Of a DNA stretch of 64,000 nt, positions 1 through 7,861 are shown one piece after another. The notes beneath the pieces are model-generated. The model worked only from the letters and a program-made list of their open reading frames with translations, did not search any database and had not been told where the DNA came from. The stretch is from CAMFLJ01 sp963702555 (GTDB taxonomy: Bacteria > Actinomycetota > Acidimicrobiia > Acidimicrobiales > Acidimicrobilacustridaceae), in the NCBI GenBank assembly GCA_963702555.1, contig CAVPCW010000011.1, forward strand, positions 496,001 through 560,000. The letters are read 5' to 3'. The position numbers were made by a program, and so were the translations under genes. Position 1 is the first letter of the stretch. Every line of letters starts with the position of its first letter.

Positions 1-611
1 CCGGGGGTGTCGGTCGGCACCAGGAACATCGACATGCCCTGGTAGGCGCTCACGTCGGGGTTGGTGACCACCATGACGATGAGGAACGACGCAGTGCGGG
101 CGTTGGACGAGAACCACTTCCAGCCCTCGATCACCCACTCGTCGCCGTCACGGGTCGCGGTGGTGGTGAACATGGTGGGGTCGGCCCCGGCGTGGGGCTC
201 GGTCATCGAGTAGCAGGAGAACACCTCACCGTCGAGCAGCGGTTGGAGGTACGTCTCCTTCTGCTCGTCGGTGCCGTAGTGGGCGATGATCTCGGCGTTG
301 CCGGTGTCGGGAGCCTGGGTGCCGAACACGATCGGTGCCCAGCCGGAGCGCCCCAGGATCTCGTTCATGAGCGAGAGCTTGAGCTGGCCGTAGCCCTTTC
401 CTCCGAGCTCTGGCCCGAGGTGGGCGGCCCACAGCCCCCGGTCGCGGACCTGCTGCTTCAGGGGGTCGATGGCCCGTCGGCGGTTGTCGTCGAGGGGGGT
501 GAACTCGAGGCCTCCCCAGACGAGGTCGAGCGGCTCCACCTCCTCCTTGACGAAGGCCTCGACCCAGTCGAGCTGCTCCTGGAACTCGGGGTCGGTCTCG
601 AAATCCCACAT
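1..611 (-). CDS. Acyl-CoA dehydrogenase, N-terminal part (cut by window edge)
   Basis: This is a flavin-dependent acyl-CoA dehydrogenase, which would introduce an alpha-beta double bond into an acyl-CoA. About 203 residues are visible from the start codon (ATG at 611); the rest lies beyond position 1. The protein begins MWDFETDPEFQEQLDW and carries the family's N-terminal helical domain, then SMTEPHAGADPT, the loop that contacts the flavin, and the beta-domain stretch DEWVIEGWKWFSSNA. It follows the SDR gene by 16 bases on the same strand, so the two are probably one operon. The catalytic region is outside the window, so substrate class cannot be judged. Confidence 0.9.
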   Translation of the reverse strand, partial: MWDFETDPEFQEQLDWVEAFVKEEVEPLDLVWGGLEFTPLDDNRRRAIDPLKQQVRDRGLWAAHLGPELGGKGYGQLKLSLMNEILGRSGWAPIVFGTQAPDTGNAEIIAHYGTDEQKETYLQPLLDGEVFSCYSMTEPHAGADPTMFTTTATRDGDEWVIEGWKWFSSNARTASFLIVMVVTNPDVSAYQGMSMFLVPTDTP

Positions 612-627
612 GGTCCTGGTCTGCCTT

Positions 628-1398
628 TCAGATGATGGTGTTGCCCCCGTCGACGGCGACGACGGTGCCGGTCTGGTACGACGACGCGGGCGACAGCAGG
701 AAGGTGATCACCGACGCGATCTCCTCGGGCTGGGCCACGCGGCCGAGCGGATGTGAGCGGCGCAGGCGCGCCTGCATCTCGGGGTCGTCCCATGCGCCGT
801 TGGTCATCGGTGTGTCGGTGGCGCCCGGGCACACGCAGTTGGCTCGGACACCGACGCGGCCGTACTGCGCGGCGATCAGCCGGGTGAGGGCGACGACCCC
901 GCCCTTGCTGGCGGTGTACCCGGAGCCGACACCGCTGCCGAGGATGGCGGCCACGGAGGCGACGGTGACCACTGCGCCGGCGCGTGCCTCGAGGGCCGGC
1001 AGGGCGTGTTTGACCGCGAGGAACGTGCCGCCCAGGTTGATGCGCAGCACCTCGGCGAAGTCCTCGTAGGTGATCGCGGCCAGCTCGTGCATGTCGCCGG
1101 GCCGGAAGACGCCGGCGCTGGTGACGAGCCCGTCGAGGCCGTCCAGCTGCTCGGTGGCCCGGGGCACCTCGGAGGCCATGGCGTCGGGGTCGCCCACGTC
1201 GATGGTGACCGGGTGGACCTCGCCCGGCATCGAGGCGGTGTCGCGCACGAGGGCGTCCAGGCCAGCGTCGTCGCGATCGAAGGCGGCGACCGCCGTGCCG
1301 CCCGCGACGAGCTGCAGGGTGGTGGCGCGGCCGATGCCGCTGGCCGCGCCGGTGACCAGGGCCGTGCGGGTGCGATCGGGGTCGACGCCTGGTGCCAC
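628..1398 (-). CDS. Short-chain dehydrogenase/reductase (SDR), 256 aa
   Basis: This is a classical NAD(P)-dependent SDR that oxidises or reduces a hydroxyl/keto group. The nucleotide-binding TGAASGIG motif is near residues 16-23. The catalytic triad region shows VASVAAI (Ser) and YTASK (Tyr, Lys) near residue 160, and the C-terminus ends with the usual VAVDGG. I chose the GTG at 1398 because a strong GGGGGGAG ribosome-binding sequence lies just upstream; longer frames continue further but lack one. It leads into the acyl-CoA dehydrogenase at 611, and diverges from the TetR gene at 1642. A role in oxidising a hydroxyacyl intermediate is inferred from context. Confidence 0.9.
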   Translation of the reverse strand: MAPGVDPDRTRTALVTGAASGIGRATTLQLVAGGTAVAAFDRDDAGLDALVRDTASMPGEVHPVTIDVGDPDAMASEVPRATEQLDGLDGLVTSAGVFRPGDMHELAAITYEDFAEVLRINLGGTFLAVKHALPALEARAGAVVTVASVAAILGSGVGSGYTASKGGVVALTRLIAAQYGRVGVRANCVCPGATDTPMTNGAWDDPEMQARLRRSHPLGRVAQPEEIASVITFLLSPASSYQTGTVVAVDGGNTII

Positions 1399-1641
1399 GG
1401 ATCTCCCCCCTCCCCGGTGCGGTACCGTCCCCGTGGTGAGAACAGCGTTCCCGCATTGGAGCACATCATTCCGACCGAGGCACGACCGTTGGTGTCCGAG
1501 CCGCGGCCGACGGGGGGGCTCGACCCCCCGGATCGAACGGCGGTGTGCACCGGACGATGCCGTGACCGAGCCGCCGCGTGGGGCCGGGCGCCCTGGCGTC
1601 GGCGAGGTTGCCTTCGTGGCGGAGACGGCGGGGGCGGGGCT
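1399..1641. promoter_or_regulatory. Divergent intergenic region with small GAAC-AGC-GTTC inverted repeat
   Basis: This 243-base gap separates the SDR/acyl-CoA dehydrogenase operon (minus) from the TetR/luciferase-like operon (plus), so it must hold both promoters. The only dyad I noted is GAAC-AGC-GTTC at 1440-1450. It is short, and its 3-base spacer does not fit the GAAC-N4-GTTC SOS box. The 14-bp dyad found elsewhere in the island is absent here, which suggests this TetR controls its own divergent unit. Confidence 0.35.
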
Positions 1642-2355
1642 GTGAGGTTCGGCGCCGAACCACCGGACGGGCCGTCGTTGTTCGACCAGGCCGCCAGCCG
1701 ATCCACCGCCGACCTGGTCGCGGCGCGCGCCGAAGAGGCGCAGCGACTCATGGACGCCGGCATGCGGGTCATGGTGCGGCGGGGCACGACGGGTCGGCCG
1801 ACCGTCGCCGAGATCGTGCGCGAGTCGGAGTTGTCGAACCAGGCCTTCTATCGGCACTTCGCGGGCAAGGACGATCTCGTCGCGGCCATCGTCGACGCCG
1901 GTGCGCGGCGGTTGGTCGGCTACGCGCAGCACCGGATGGCCTCCTTCGACGACCCGCTCGAGCAGGTGCGGGCCTGGGTGCACGCCGTGCTGGCCCAGGG
2001 CATCGATCCGAAGGTGGCCGAGCCCACACGGGCTGTCACGTGGAACCGCAACGTGCTCGCCGCCGACCGCGAGGACGCCGCCCGGCGGGCCGAATCCATG
2101 GTGTGGGCCCTGCTCGAGGCCCCCCTGGGCCGCCTCGGCCGGGCCGAGCCGCGGCAGGACGCGTACCTCATCGGTCGGTTGGTCGTCGGTGTGCTCAGCG
2201 ATGTCCTGTGGTCCGACGAGGTGATCACGGTCGATGAGGTGGACCTGGTGGCGGACTTCTGCATCGCCGCCGTCACCGGGCCGAGTCGGGGCGGTGCACT
2301 CATGGCCCGGCCACGATCGGATCCGGATCCCGACGAGGGGAGTGGTGCTCGGTGA
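1642..2355 (+). CDS. TetR/AcrR family transcriptional regulator, 237 aa
   Basis: This is a DNA-binding repressor. The N-terminal helix-turn-helix is at about residues 30-80, with the typical segment PTVAEIVRESELSNQAFYRHF followed by KDDLVAAIVD. The rest is the variable ligand-binding/dimer domain. The chosen GTG at 1642 follows a GGGGCGGGG stretch; other in-frame starts upstream would swallow the divergent promoter. Its stop overlaps the start of the luciferase-like gene by 4 bases (GTGA), so the pair is translationally coupled. It faces the SDR operon divergently and probably represses one or both. The ligand is unknown; an acyl-CoA would fit the neighbours. Confidence 0.88.
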   Translation: MRFGAEPPDGPSLFDQAASRSTADLVAARAEEAQRLMDAGMRVMVRRGTTGRPTVAEIVRESELSNQAFYRHFAGKDDLVAAIVDAGARRLVGYAQHRMASFDDPLEQVRAWVHAVLAQGIDPKVAEPTRAVTWNRNVLAADREDAARRAESMVWALLEAPLGRLGRAEPRQDAYLIGRLVVGVLSDVLWSDEVITVDEVDLVADFCIAAVTGPSRGGALMARPRSDPDPDEGSGAR

Positions 2356-3206
2356 AGTTCGCCATCACGTTGGGGGTGATGTCGCCCAAGGCCTGGGTCG
2401 ACGTGACCCAGGCGGCCGACGAGCTCGGCTACGAGTCGGTGTGGATCCCCGAGCACCTGGTGCTCCCGGTCGACATGTCGGGCAGTCCCTACGCCGGCGG
2501 CGACCACCCACCCGTCCCGTCGGGCATCCCGGTGTTCGACCCCCTCGGCTACCTCTCGTACCTGGCGGCGCGGACCGAGCGCATCCGCCTCGGCACCCAC
2601 GTCTACAACATCGGGTTGCGCCACCCCTTCGTGTCGGCCCGCGCCGTGGCCACGCTCGACGTGCTCTCCGGTGGTCGGGTCGAGTTCGGTGTCGGTGCCA
2701 GCTGGATGAAGGCGGAATGGGACGCCGTGGGCCTCGATTTCGCCACCCGAGGCGGGCGGGTCGACGAGTGCATCGACGTCTGCCGCCGGTTGTGGAGCGA
2801 GCCGGTGGTCGAGCACCACGGCTCCCACTTCGACTTCGCGCCGGTGATGTTCGAGCCGAAGCCGCCGCAGCAGCCCGGGCCGCCCGTCCACATCGGTGGT
2901 GACAGCCCTGCGGCGCTGCGTCGGGTCGCGGCGCGGGGGGACGGGTGGATCCCGATGAACCACACCGTCGATCAGATCCCGGCGTCGGTGGCCCGCATCG
3001 CGGAGCTGCAGCGGCGGCTGGGCCGCTCGACACCGATCGAGGTGACGACGGGTGGTGACATCGCGACGACCGATGACGTCGAGAGGTACGTCGCGGCCGG
3101 GGTGCACCGCGTGTTCGTGAAGCCCTGGGCCAGCACCAGCGGAGCCATCGCCGGTCTCGAACGATTCCGCTCCGAGGTCATGGACGCGCACGACGGACGG
3201 AGCTGA
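2352..3206 (+). CDS. LLM-class (luciferase-like) F420-dependent oxidoreductase, 284 aa
   Basis: This is a TIM-barrel oxidoreductase of the luciferase-like family, of the type that usually uses coenzyme F420 in actinobacteria. It starts VKFAITLGVMSPKAW and carries the family signatures ERIRLGTHVYNIGLRHP, SGGRVEFGVGASW and GPPVHIGGDSPAALRR. The length is normal. The GTG start overlaps the TetR stop by 4 bases. The 3' end overlaps the converging CoA-ligase gene by 29 bases (3178-3206). The substrate cannot be read from the sequence; the acyl-CoA setting suggests a step on a ketone or enone of the degraded compound. Confidence 0.85.
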   Translation: MKFAITLGVMSPKAWVDVTQAADELGYESVWIPEHLVLPVDMSGSPYAGGDHPPVPSGIPVFDPLGYLSYLAARTERIRLGTHVYNIGLRHPFVSARAVATLDVLSGGRVEFGVGASWMKAEWDAVGLDFATRGGRVDECIDVCRRLWSEPVVEHHGSHFDFAPVMFEPKPPQQPGPPVHIGGDSPAALRRVAARGDGWIPMNHTVDQIPASVARIAELQRRLGRSTPIEVTTGGDIATTDDVERYVAAGVHRVFVKPWASTSGAIAGLERFRSEVMDAHDGRS

Positions 3207-4731
3207 CCGGCGAGGCGGCCCCGGCCCCGGCCCCGGCCCCGGCCCCGGCCTGGCCGACGCGGGCTCGTGGCTCCCGCGCCTCGACGAGAGCTCGTCGGCT
3301 CACCTTCGTGGCGGCGCTGCGGGGGATCTGGTCGACGAACTCGACGGTCTTGGGCACCTTGTACGGGGCGAGCCGGGATTTCGCGAAGGCGATCACGTCG
3401 GCCTCCGACGGAGGGCTTGACGGATCTCGGGGCTCGACGATGGCGTGCACCCGACGTCCCCACTCCGCGTCGGTCAGCCCGATGACGACCACATCGACGA
3501 TCGCGTCGTGGTCGATGAGGGCGCTCTCGACCTCGGCGGGGTAGACGTTGGCCCCGCCGCTGATGATGAGGTCCGAGCGGCGGTCGACGACGTGGAGGAA
3601 GCCGTCGGCGTCGAGGAAGCCGAGGTCGCCGGCGCTGGCGAAGCCGTCGGCGGTGACCGCCAGGCGGCTGGCCCCGCCCAGGTAGGCGTACATGGCCCCG
3701 GCCGGCCACCGCAGGAAGATCTCGCCGATCTCGTCCGGCGGGAGGTCGTGGTGCTCGGGGTCGAGTATCCGGATCTCGGTGTCTCGGTAGCCGCGCCCGA
3801 CGCTGCCCGGGTGCAGGAGCCATTCGTCGCCGCGCATCGCCGCCAGGCCGAGGCCCTCGGTCATGCCGTAGGCCATGAAGAAGCGCTCGGCGCCGAGGAG
3901 GTCGATCCACCGTCGCACGAGCGAGGGGGCGATGGCAGCCGCACCTTGGAGCACCCACACCAGCGAACTGAGGTCCCGGTCGTCCACGCCGGGCAGGTCG
4001 GCGATGCGACTCAGCATCGTCGGGGTGGCGGTGAAGGTGGTCACCCTGTGGCGTTCGACGAGGTCGACGAGGCGACCGGCGTCGAAGCGTTCCAGCAGCA
4101 CGAGGCGGTCGCCGGCGAGCAGCGAGGCGAGGGTGGCGAAACCGTTGGTGTGGTAGAGCGGAGCCGCAACCAGCACGATCTGGGGAGTCGGGACCTCGAT
4201 CCACCCGCTCACGAAGGGCTCGACCGGCTCCCATCGCGCCGGGCGCTCGATGACGATCACCTTGGGCGTGCCGGTGGAGCCGCTGCTGCAGATCCCGTGG
4301 GTCTGTGGGGACACGGCGTCGGACACGAGGTCGTCGGGCCCGTCGATCGTGGCGGCGAGCCATGCGAGGTCGTCGGGGCCGACGTCGATCGCGGCATCGA
4401 TGACCTGGAGCACCCGTTCGCACTCCCAGTCGGGCAGGTCCCACCGCACGGGAACCGGCACCGCTCCGAGCTTCCACGTCGCCAGCACGGTCTGGACGAG
4501 CTCGGGTGAGTTGACCAGTCGAACCGAGACACGGTCACCCGGTCCGACCCCTCGGCCGCGCAGCGCCAGCGCGATCTGGCGGCCCCGGCGGTCCAGGTCG
4601 GCCCAGGTGAACTGCTGCTCGGTGCCGTCGACAGCGGCGACGACGAGCGCGATCTCCTCGGGTCGGTCGCGGGCGAGGTCGGAGACCCGCTGTCCGTAGG
4701 AGGGCGCCTCGGGGGCCGTGGCGTCGCTCAT
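3178..4731 (-). CDS. Acyl-CoA synthetase (AMP-forming), FadD-like, 517 aa
   Basis: This ligase activates a carboxylic acid to its CoA thioester with ATP. The P-loop is SSGSTGTPK, followed by MAYGMTEGLG (A5-type motif), the A7/A8 region GDLGFLDADGFLHVVDRR, and GGANVYPAEVE. The A10 lysine region reads PRSAATKVSRR instead of the common SGKxxRR, but a lysine is kept. A good AGAGAGGG sequence precedes the ATG. The C-terminal tail is a run of Gly-Ala repeats encoded by a GGCCCC repeat, and the end overlaps the converging luciferase-like gene. It is the last gene of a hydratase - SDR - ligase run on the minus strand. Confidence 0.92.
   Translation of the reverse strand: MSDATAPEAPSYGQRVSDLARDRPEEIALVVAAVDGTEQQFTWADLDRRGRQIALALRGRGVGPGDRVSVRLVNSPELVQTVLATWKLGAVPVPVRWDLPDWECERVLQVIDAAIDVGPDDLAWLAATIDGPDDLVSDAVSPQTHGICSSGSTGTPKVIVIERPARWEPVEPFVSGWIEVPTPQIVLVAAPLYHTNGFATLASLLAGDRLVLLERFDAGRLVDLVERHRVTTFTATPTMLSRIADLPGVDDRDLSSLVWVLQGAAAIAPSLVRRWIDLLGAERFFMAYGMTEGLGLAAMRGDEWLLHPGSVGRGYRDTEIRILDPEHHDLPPDEIGEIFLRWPAGAMYAYLGGASRLAVTADGFASAGDLGFLDADGFLHVVDRRSDLIISGGANVYPAEVESALIDHDAIVDVVVIGLTDAEWGRRVHAIVEPRDPSSPPSEADVIAFAKSRLAPYKVPKTVEFVDQIPRSAATKVSRRALVEAREPRARVGQAGAGAGAGAGAASPVSSVRRARP
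3217..3250. repeat. GGCCCC hexanucleotide microsatellite inside CoA-ligase 3' end
   Basis: About five and a half perfect copies of GGCCCC stand in a row. Read on the minus strand they encode alternating Gly and Ala in the C-terminal tail of the CoA ligase, just beyond the conserved domain. The unit is 6 bases, so copy-number change would lengthen or shorten the tail without shifting frame. Confidence 0.85.
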
Positions 4732-4788
4732 CGTCCGTTGGCCCTCTCTGGCGCGACCGGCGTCACGACGGGGTGAGGCGCACCGGGC

Positions 4789-5553
4789 CTACTTCGGGGG
4801 GAAGCGCAGGGCGCCGTCGAGGCGGATGTTCTCGCCGTTGAGGTAGCTGTTGCGGGCGATGTGCTCGACGAGCAGCCCGAACTCCTCGGGGCGGCCCATC
4901 CGCTTCGGGTTGATGATGCTGGACACGAGGTGGTCGCGGAACGCCTCGGGCGCGCCCATCATGAGCGGGGTGCCCATGGTGCCGGGGGCGATGGCGCAGA
5001 CGCGCACGCCGAGTGCGGCGAGGTCGCGGGCGAGCGGGAGGGTCATGCCGAGGATCGCCGCCTTGGCCGCCCCGTAGGCGATCTGGCCGGTCTGGCCCTC
5101 GATGCCGGCGATCGAGGCGGTGTTGACCACCACGCCGCGCTGACCGTCCTCGTCGGGCTCGTTGGCCGCCATGGCCGAGGCGACGAGACGGGTGACGTTG
5201 AACGTGCCGAACGCGTTCAACGTCATGACGCCCTTGAAGGCCTCCATGTCGTGGGGTGCGCCGTCGCGACCGACGGTGCGGGCGCTGATGCCCCCGCCGG
5301 CGACGTTGACCACCAGTGACAGCGGACCGAGGGCCTGGGCGGCCTCGATCGAGCGGGCCACGTCGGCGTCGTCGTTGACGTCGCCACCCACGGCGGCTCC
5401 CGAAGGCAGTGTGGCTGCGAGGGCCGCGGCCCCCGCATCGTCACGGTCGAACACGACCACGCCCATCCCGACGTCGGCCAGCCGTTGCACGGTCGCCGCG
5501 CCGAGCCCACCGGAACCGCCGGTCACGATCGCGGAGCGTCCAGTCAGTTCCAC
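4789..5553 (-). CDS. SDR, type II 3-hydroxyacyl-CoA dehydrogenase-like, 254 aa
   Basis: This SDR resembles type II 3-hydroxyacyl-CoA dehydrogenases (the HSD17B10 group), which oxidise 3-hydroxyacyl-CoA with NAD. Seen in sequence: TGGSGGLG for the nucleotide near residues 11-18, NVAGGG, NTASIAGIEGQ with the catalytic Ser, and the YGAAK active-site motif. The segment from NTASIAG to GQIAYGAAKAA is characteristic of that subgroup. It sits between an enoyl-CoA hydratase and a CoA ligase on the same strand, as expected for a beta-oxidation set. One of the 14-bp dyads lies 40 bases upstream of the start, giving it a possible promoter of its own. Confidence 0.88.
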   Translation of the reverse strand: MELTGRSAIVTGGSGGLGAATVQRLADVGMGVVVFDRDDAGAAALAATLPSGAAVGGDVNDDADVARSIEAAQALGPLSLVVNVAGGGISARTVGRDGAPHDMEAFKGVMTLNAFGTFNVTRLVASAMAANEPDEDGQRGVVVNTASIAGIEGQTGQIAYGAAKAAILGMTLPLARDLAALGVRVCAIAPGTMGTPLMMGAPEAFRDHLVSSIINPKRMGRPEEFGLLVEHIARNSYLNGENIRLDGALRFPPK

Positions 5554-5593
5554 AGTTCCCCCAGATGTCGTGGCCGCCCGGGCGGGCCTCGGA

Positions 5594-5607
5594 TGACGTG
5601 AGTGTCA
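5594..5607. promoter_or_regulatory. 14-bp dyad operator, site 1 (TGACG-TGAG-TGTCA)
   Basis: The dyad lies in the 100-base gap between the upstream hydratase (stop 5654) and the SDR start (5553), 40 bases before the SDR start. One arm position differs from perfect symmetry (G opposite T). It belongs to the twelve-site family T(G/A)AC(A/G)-N4-(T/C)GT(C/T)A. Confidence 0.65.
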
Positions 5608-5653
5608 GATCATAGGGGCGTCAGATCCTGCCCCGTGGGTCGAGATGCCTCGA

Positions 5654-6403
5654 TCAGCGTCCGGTCCACCGGGGCTCGCGCTTCTCCATGAACGCGGCGG
5701 CACCTTCGCGGGCGTCGGCGCTGCCGAAGACGCTCTGCATCTCGTCGGGTGAGGCCATGGCGTCGGGGGCGGCGGCGGCTCGGCGCATCAGCTTCTTGGT
5801 GAGCTGCACCCCGAGGGGCCCGTTGGCGGCGATCGTCTCGGCCAGCTCGAGCGCGACGGTCCTCAGCTCGTCGGCGGGGGCCACCCGGTTCACGAGGCCC
5901 AGGTGCTTCGCTCGTTCGGCGTCGATGTACTCCCCGGTGAGGCCGATCTCGAGGGCCAGTGCCATGGGGATCCGGGTGCTGAGCACGGTGCCCCCGCCGG
6001 CGGCGTAGAGCCCCCGCTTCACCTCGGGCAGCCCGAAGCGGGCATGGTCGGCGGCGACCACGAGGTCGCAGTTGAGGACCAGCTCGAAGCCCCCACCGAC
6101 GGCGGCGCCGTTGACAGCGGCGACGATGGGCTTGGGGTAGGTGCCACTCATGAGGGCGCCGAAGGCGGGGCTGAGCTTCCCCGGGTCCTTGCCCTCTCCG
6201 AAGGCCTTGAGGTCCATCCCCGCGCAGAAGGCCTTCTCGCCGGCACCGGTGAGCACGACGACGCGGGCGTCGACGTCGTCGAGGCACTCCTGGAGGGCCA
6301 CGCCCATCTCGGCCATCAGCTCGGGGCTGAGGGCATTGCGCGCCTCGGGACGGTTCAGGGTCAGGACCTCGACCGTTCCGATGCGTTCACGTTCGACCAA
6401 CAC
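5654..6403 (-). CDS. Enoyl-CoA hydratase (crotonase family), 249 aa
   Basis: This crotonase hydrates a trans-2-enoyl-CoA to the 3-hydroxyacyl-CoA. Both glutamates of the classical hydratase are present: one in FGLPEVKRG and the other in ALEIGLTGE. The oxyanion-hole segments AFCAGMDLKAFG and NGAAVGGGFEL are also intact. The length is normal. The start is a GTG preceded by GGAGGA; there is no in-frame ATG nearby. It is the first full enzyme gene behind operator site 2 and continues into the SDR at 5553 after a 100-base gap that holds site 1. The substrate is not determined. Confidence 0.92.
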   Translation of the reverse strand: MLVERERIGTVEVLTLNRPEARNALSPELMAEMGVALQECLDDVDARVVVLTGAGEKAFCAGMDLKAFGEGKDPGKLSPAFGALMSGTYPKPIVAAVNGAAVGGGFELVLNCDLVVAADHARFGLPEVKRGLYAAGGGTVLSTRIPMALALEIGLTGEYIDAERAKHLGLVNRVAPADELRTVALELAETIAANGPLGVQLTKKLMRRAAAAPDAMASPDEMQSVFGSADAREGAAAFMEKREPRWTGR

Positions 6404-6515
6404 TGCCGTCCTCCTCGTTCTCGTCCTCGTCGACCGGTTCGGACGCGGGGTCGTCGGGCATCCCGTCGAACGTGGACGCCACCGGGGGCAGATGGATCCC
6501 GTCGGCGACGGTCAC
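6387..6515 (-). CDS. Possible small acidic leader ORF, 42 aa
   Basis: The hydratase start lies 123 bases from operator site 2, an unusually long leader for this window. That leader is open in another frame from a GTG at 6515 to a stop at 6387, overlapping the hydratase start by 17 bases. The product would be acidic, with the segment PVDEDENEEDGSVGRT at its end. The Shine-Dalgarno sequence is weak and I recognise no family. It could be a small coupled gene, a leader peptide, or chance in GC-rich DNA. Confidence 0.3.
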   Translation of the reverse strand: MTVADGIHLPPVASTFDGMPDDPASEPVDEDENEEDGSVGRT

Positions 6516-6526
6516 GGACCCACTTC

Positions 6527-6540
6527 TGACATTGGTGTCA
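6527..6540. promoter_or_regulatory. 14-bp dyad operator, site 2 (TGACA-TTGG-TGTCA)
   Basis: The 5-base arms are perfectly symmetric. The site is in the divergent region between the hydratase (minus) and the acyl-CoA dehydrogenase (plus), 88 bases centre to centre from site 3, and probably serves the minus-strand promoter. Confidence 0.72.
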
Positions 6541-6614
6541 TGTGGGCAGCGTAGCCATCGATCCCGGGGTGGCGGAGAGGGCGGCGAGTGAGGTGCGATG
6601 GCGGAGCGCGTACC

Positions 6615-6628
6615 TGACACAGCTGTTA
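6615..6628. promoter_or_regulatory. 14-bp dyad operator, site 3 (TGACA-CAGC-TGTTA)
   Basis: The site lies 62 bases upstream of the dehydrogenase start at 6691 in the same divergent region as site 2. The right arm runs into TAGGTT, which fits an actinobacterial -10 pattern (TAnnnT), so a bound repressor would block that promoter. Confidence 0.68.
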
Positions 6629-6690
6629 GGTTCTCGTTCCGCGCCAGGGGACGTCGACGCTCCGGGCGGTCGAGCATGGGGAGGTTCGGG

Positions 6691-7821
6691 GTGGAGGTCA
6701 CCCTCACCGACGACCAGGAGTTCTTCCGGGACACCACGCAGCGGTTCCTGGCCGCGGAGTGCCCGCTGACCACCGTGCGGTCGCTGACCGCGTCCGACGC
6801 GGGCTTCGAGGCCTCGTACTGGCGGCAGGGCGCGGAGCTGGGATGGACCTCGCTGCTCGTCCCCGAAGCCCTCGGTGGCGGCAGCATCAGCGGTAGCGGG
6901 GTGGTGGACCTCACCATCGTGGCCGACGCCTTCGGTGGCCACGCTGCGCCCGGACCGCTGGTGCCCACGAACGTGGTGGCGGCCGCGGTGGCCCGTAGCG
7001 GCACCGACGCCCAGCGCGACGCCGTCCTCGCACCCGTCATCGCGGGCGACCTCGTCGTCGCCTGGTGCGGCGCCGAGTCGGCGACCGTGGGCGGCCCGCC
7101 GACCGTGACGGCCGTCGCGGCAGGCGACGGGGTCACCCTCTCGGGGACGGCCGGTCCGGTCGAGGCCGGTGCCCAGGCCGCACAGCTCCTGGTCACGGCC
7201 CAGACCTCCGACGGTCCCGCCCAGTTCCTCGTCCCGGTCGACACCGTCGGGGTCACCGTGACCCCGCTGCAGAGCGTCGACCTCGTCCGCCGCTTCGCCC
7301 GGGTCAGCTTCGACGGCGTGGTCGTACCCGCCTCGGCCCGGGTCGGCGCGTCGTCGTCGGCCGACGACGTCGAGCGCCAACTCCAGCTGGCGCTCGTGAT
7401 GCAGACCGCCGAGATGGTCGGCGCCGCCCAGTGGGCCTTCGACGTGACGGTCGAATGGGCCTTCGATCGCTACTCCTTCGGCCGGCCACTGGCCTCGTAC
7501 CAGGAGCTCAAGCACCGGTTCGCCGACATGAAGACGTGGCTGGAGGCCAGCCACGCCCTCGCCGCCGCGCTGGCCCGCGAGGTCCAGGAGGACCAGTCGT
7601 CGGCGGTCGAGACGGCCAGCGCCGCCAAGGCCTACATCGGGCAGTACCTCGCCGAGCTCATGCAGGACTGCGTGCAGATGCACGGCGGCATCGGCCTGAC
7701 CTCCGATCACGACCTGCACCTCTTCCTCCGCCGGGTCGTGGCCGACCGCTCCACCTACGGCACCCCGGCTGACCACCGCCAGCGCATTGCCGCGCTCCAC
7801 GCCGACCGACCGGCGGCGTGA
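6691..7821 (+). CDS. Acyl-CoA dehydrogenase, small subunit-type, 376 aa
   Basis: This is one half of an adjacent dehydrogenase pair of the type that forms heterotetramers in steroid side-chain degradation (the ChsE/FadE pairs of mycobacteria; known for the family, not shown here). It has the C-terminal QDCVQMHGGIGLTSDHDLH segment, but where the usual YEGT catalytic glutamate would stand it reads YGTPADH. I start it at GTG 6691, with GGGGAGG seven bases upstream; a start at 6598 would place operator site 3 inside the gene. It is 40 bases ahead of its partner at 7862 and has a paralogue at 33077. Confidence 0.88.
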   Translation: MEVTLTDDQEFFRDTTQRFLAAECPLTTVRSLTASDAGFEASYWRQGAELGWTSLLVPEALGGGSISGSGVVDLTIVADAFGGHAAPGPLVPTNVVAAAVARSGTDAQRDAVLAPVIAGDLVVAWCGAESATVGGPPTVTAVAAGDGVTLSGTAGPVEAGAQAAQLLVTAQTSDGPAQFLVPVDTVGVTVTPLQSVDLVRRFARVSFDGVVVPASARVGASSSADDVERQLQLALVMQTAEMVGAAQWAFDVTVEWAFDRYSFGRPLASYQELKHRFADMKTWLEASHALAAALAREVQEDQSSAVETASAAKAYIGQYLAELMQDCVQMHGGIGLTSDHDLHLFLRRVVADRSTYGTPADHRQRIAALHADRPAA

Positions 7822-7861
7822 TGGCGGCAGACCACCTTCCGACCGAGACGAGGGAGAACCG

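Noticed and set aside
1440..1450. GAAC-AGC-GTTC as an SOS (LexA) box
   Set aside because: The spacer is 3 bases; the actinobacterial box needs 4. The neighbours are not repair genes.
6598..6690. A longer start for the dehydrogenase at 6598
   Set aside because: It would place operator site 3 and its -10-like element inside the coding sequence, and the extra N-terminus is Arg-rich and unlike the paralogue at 33077.
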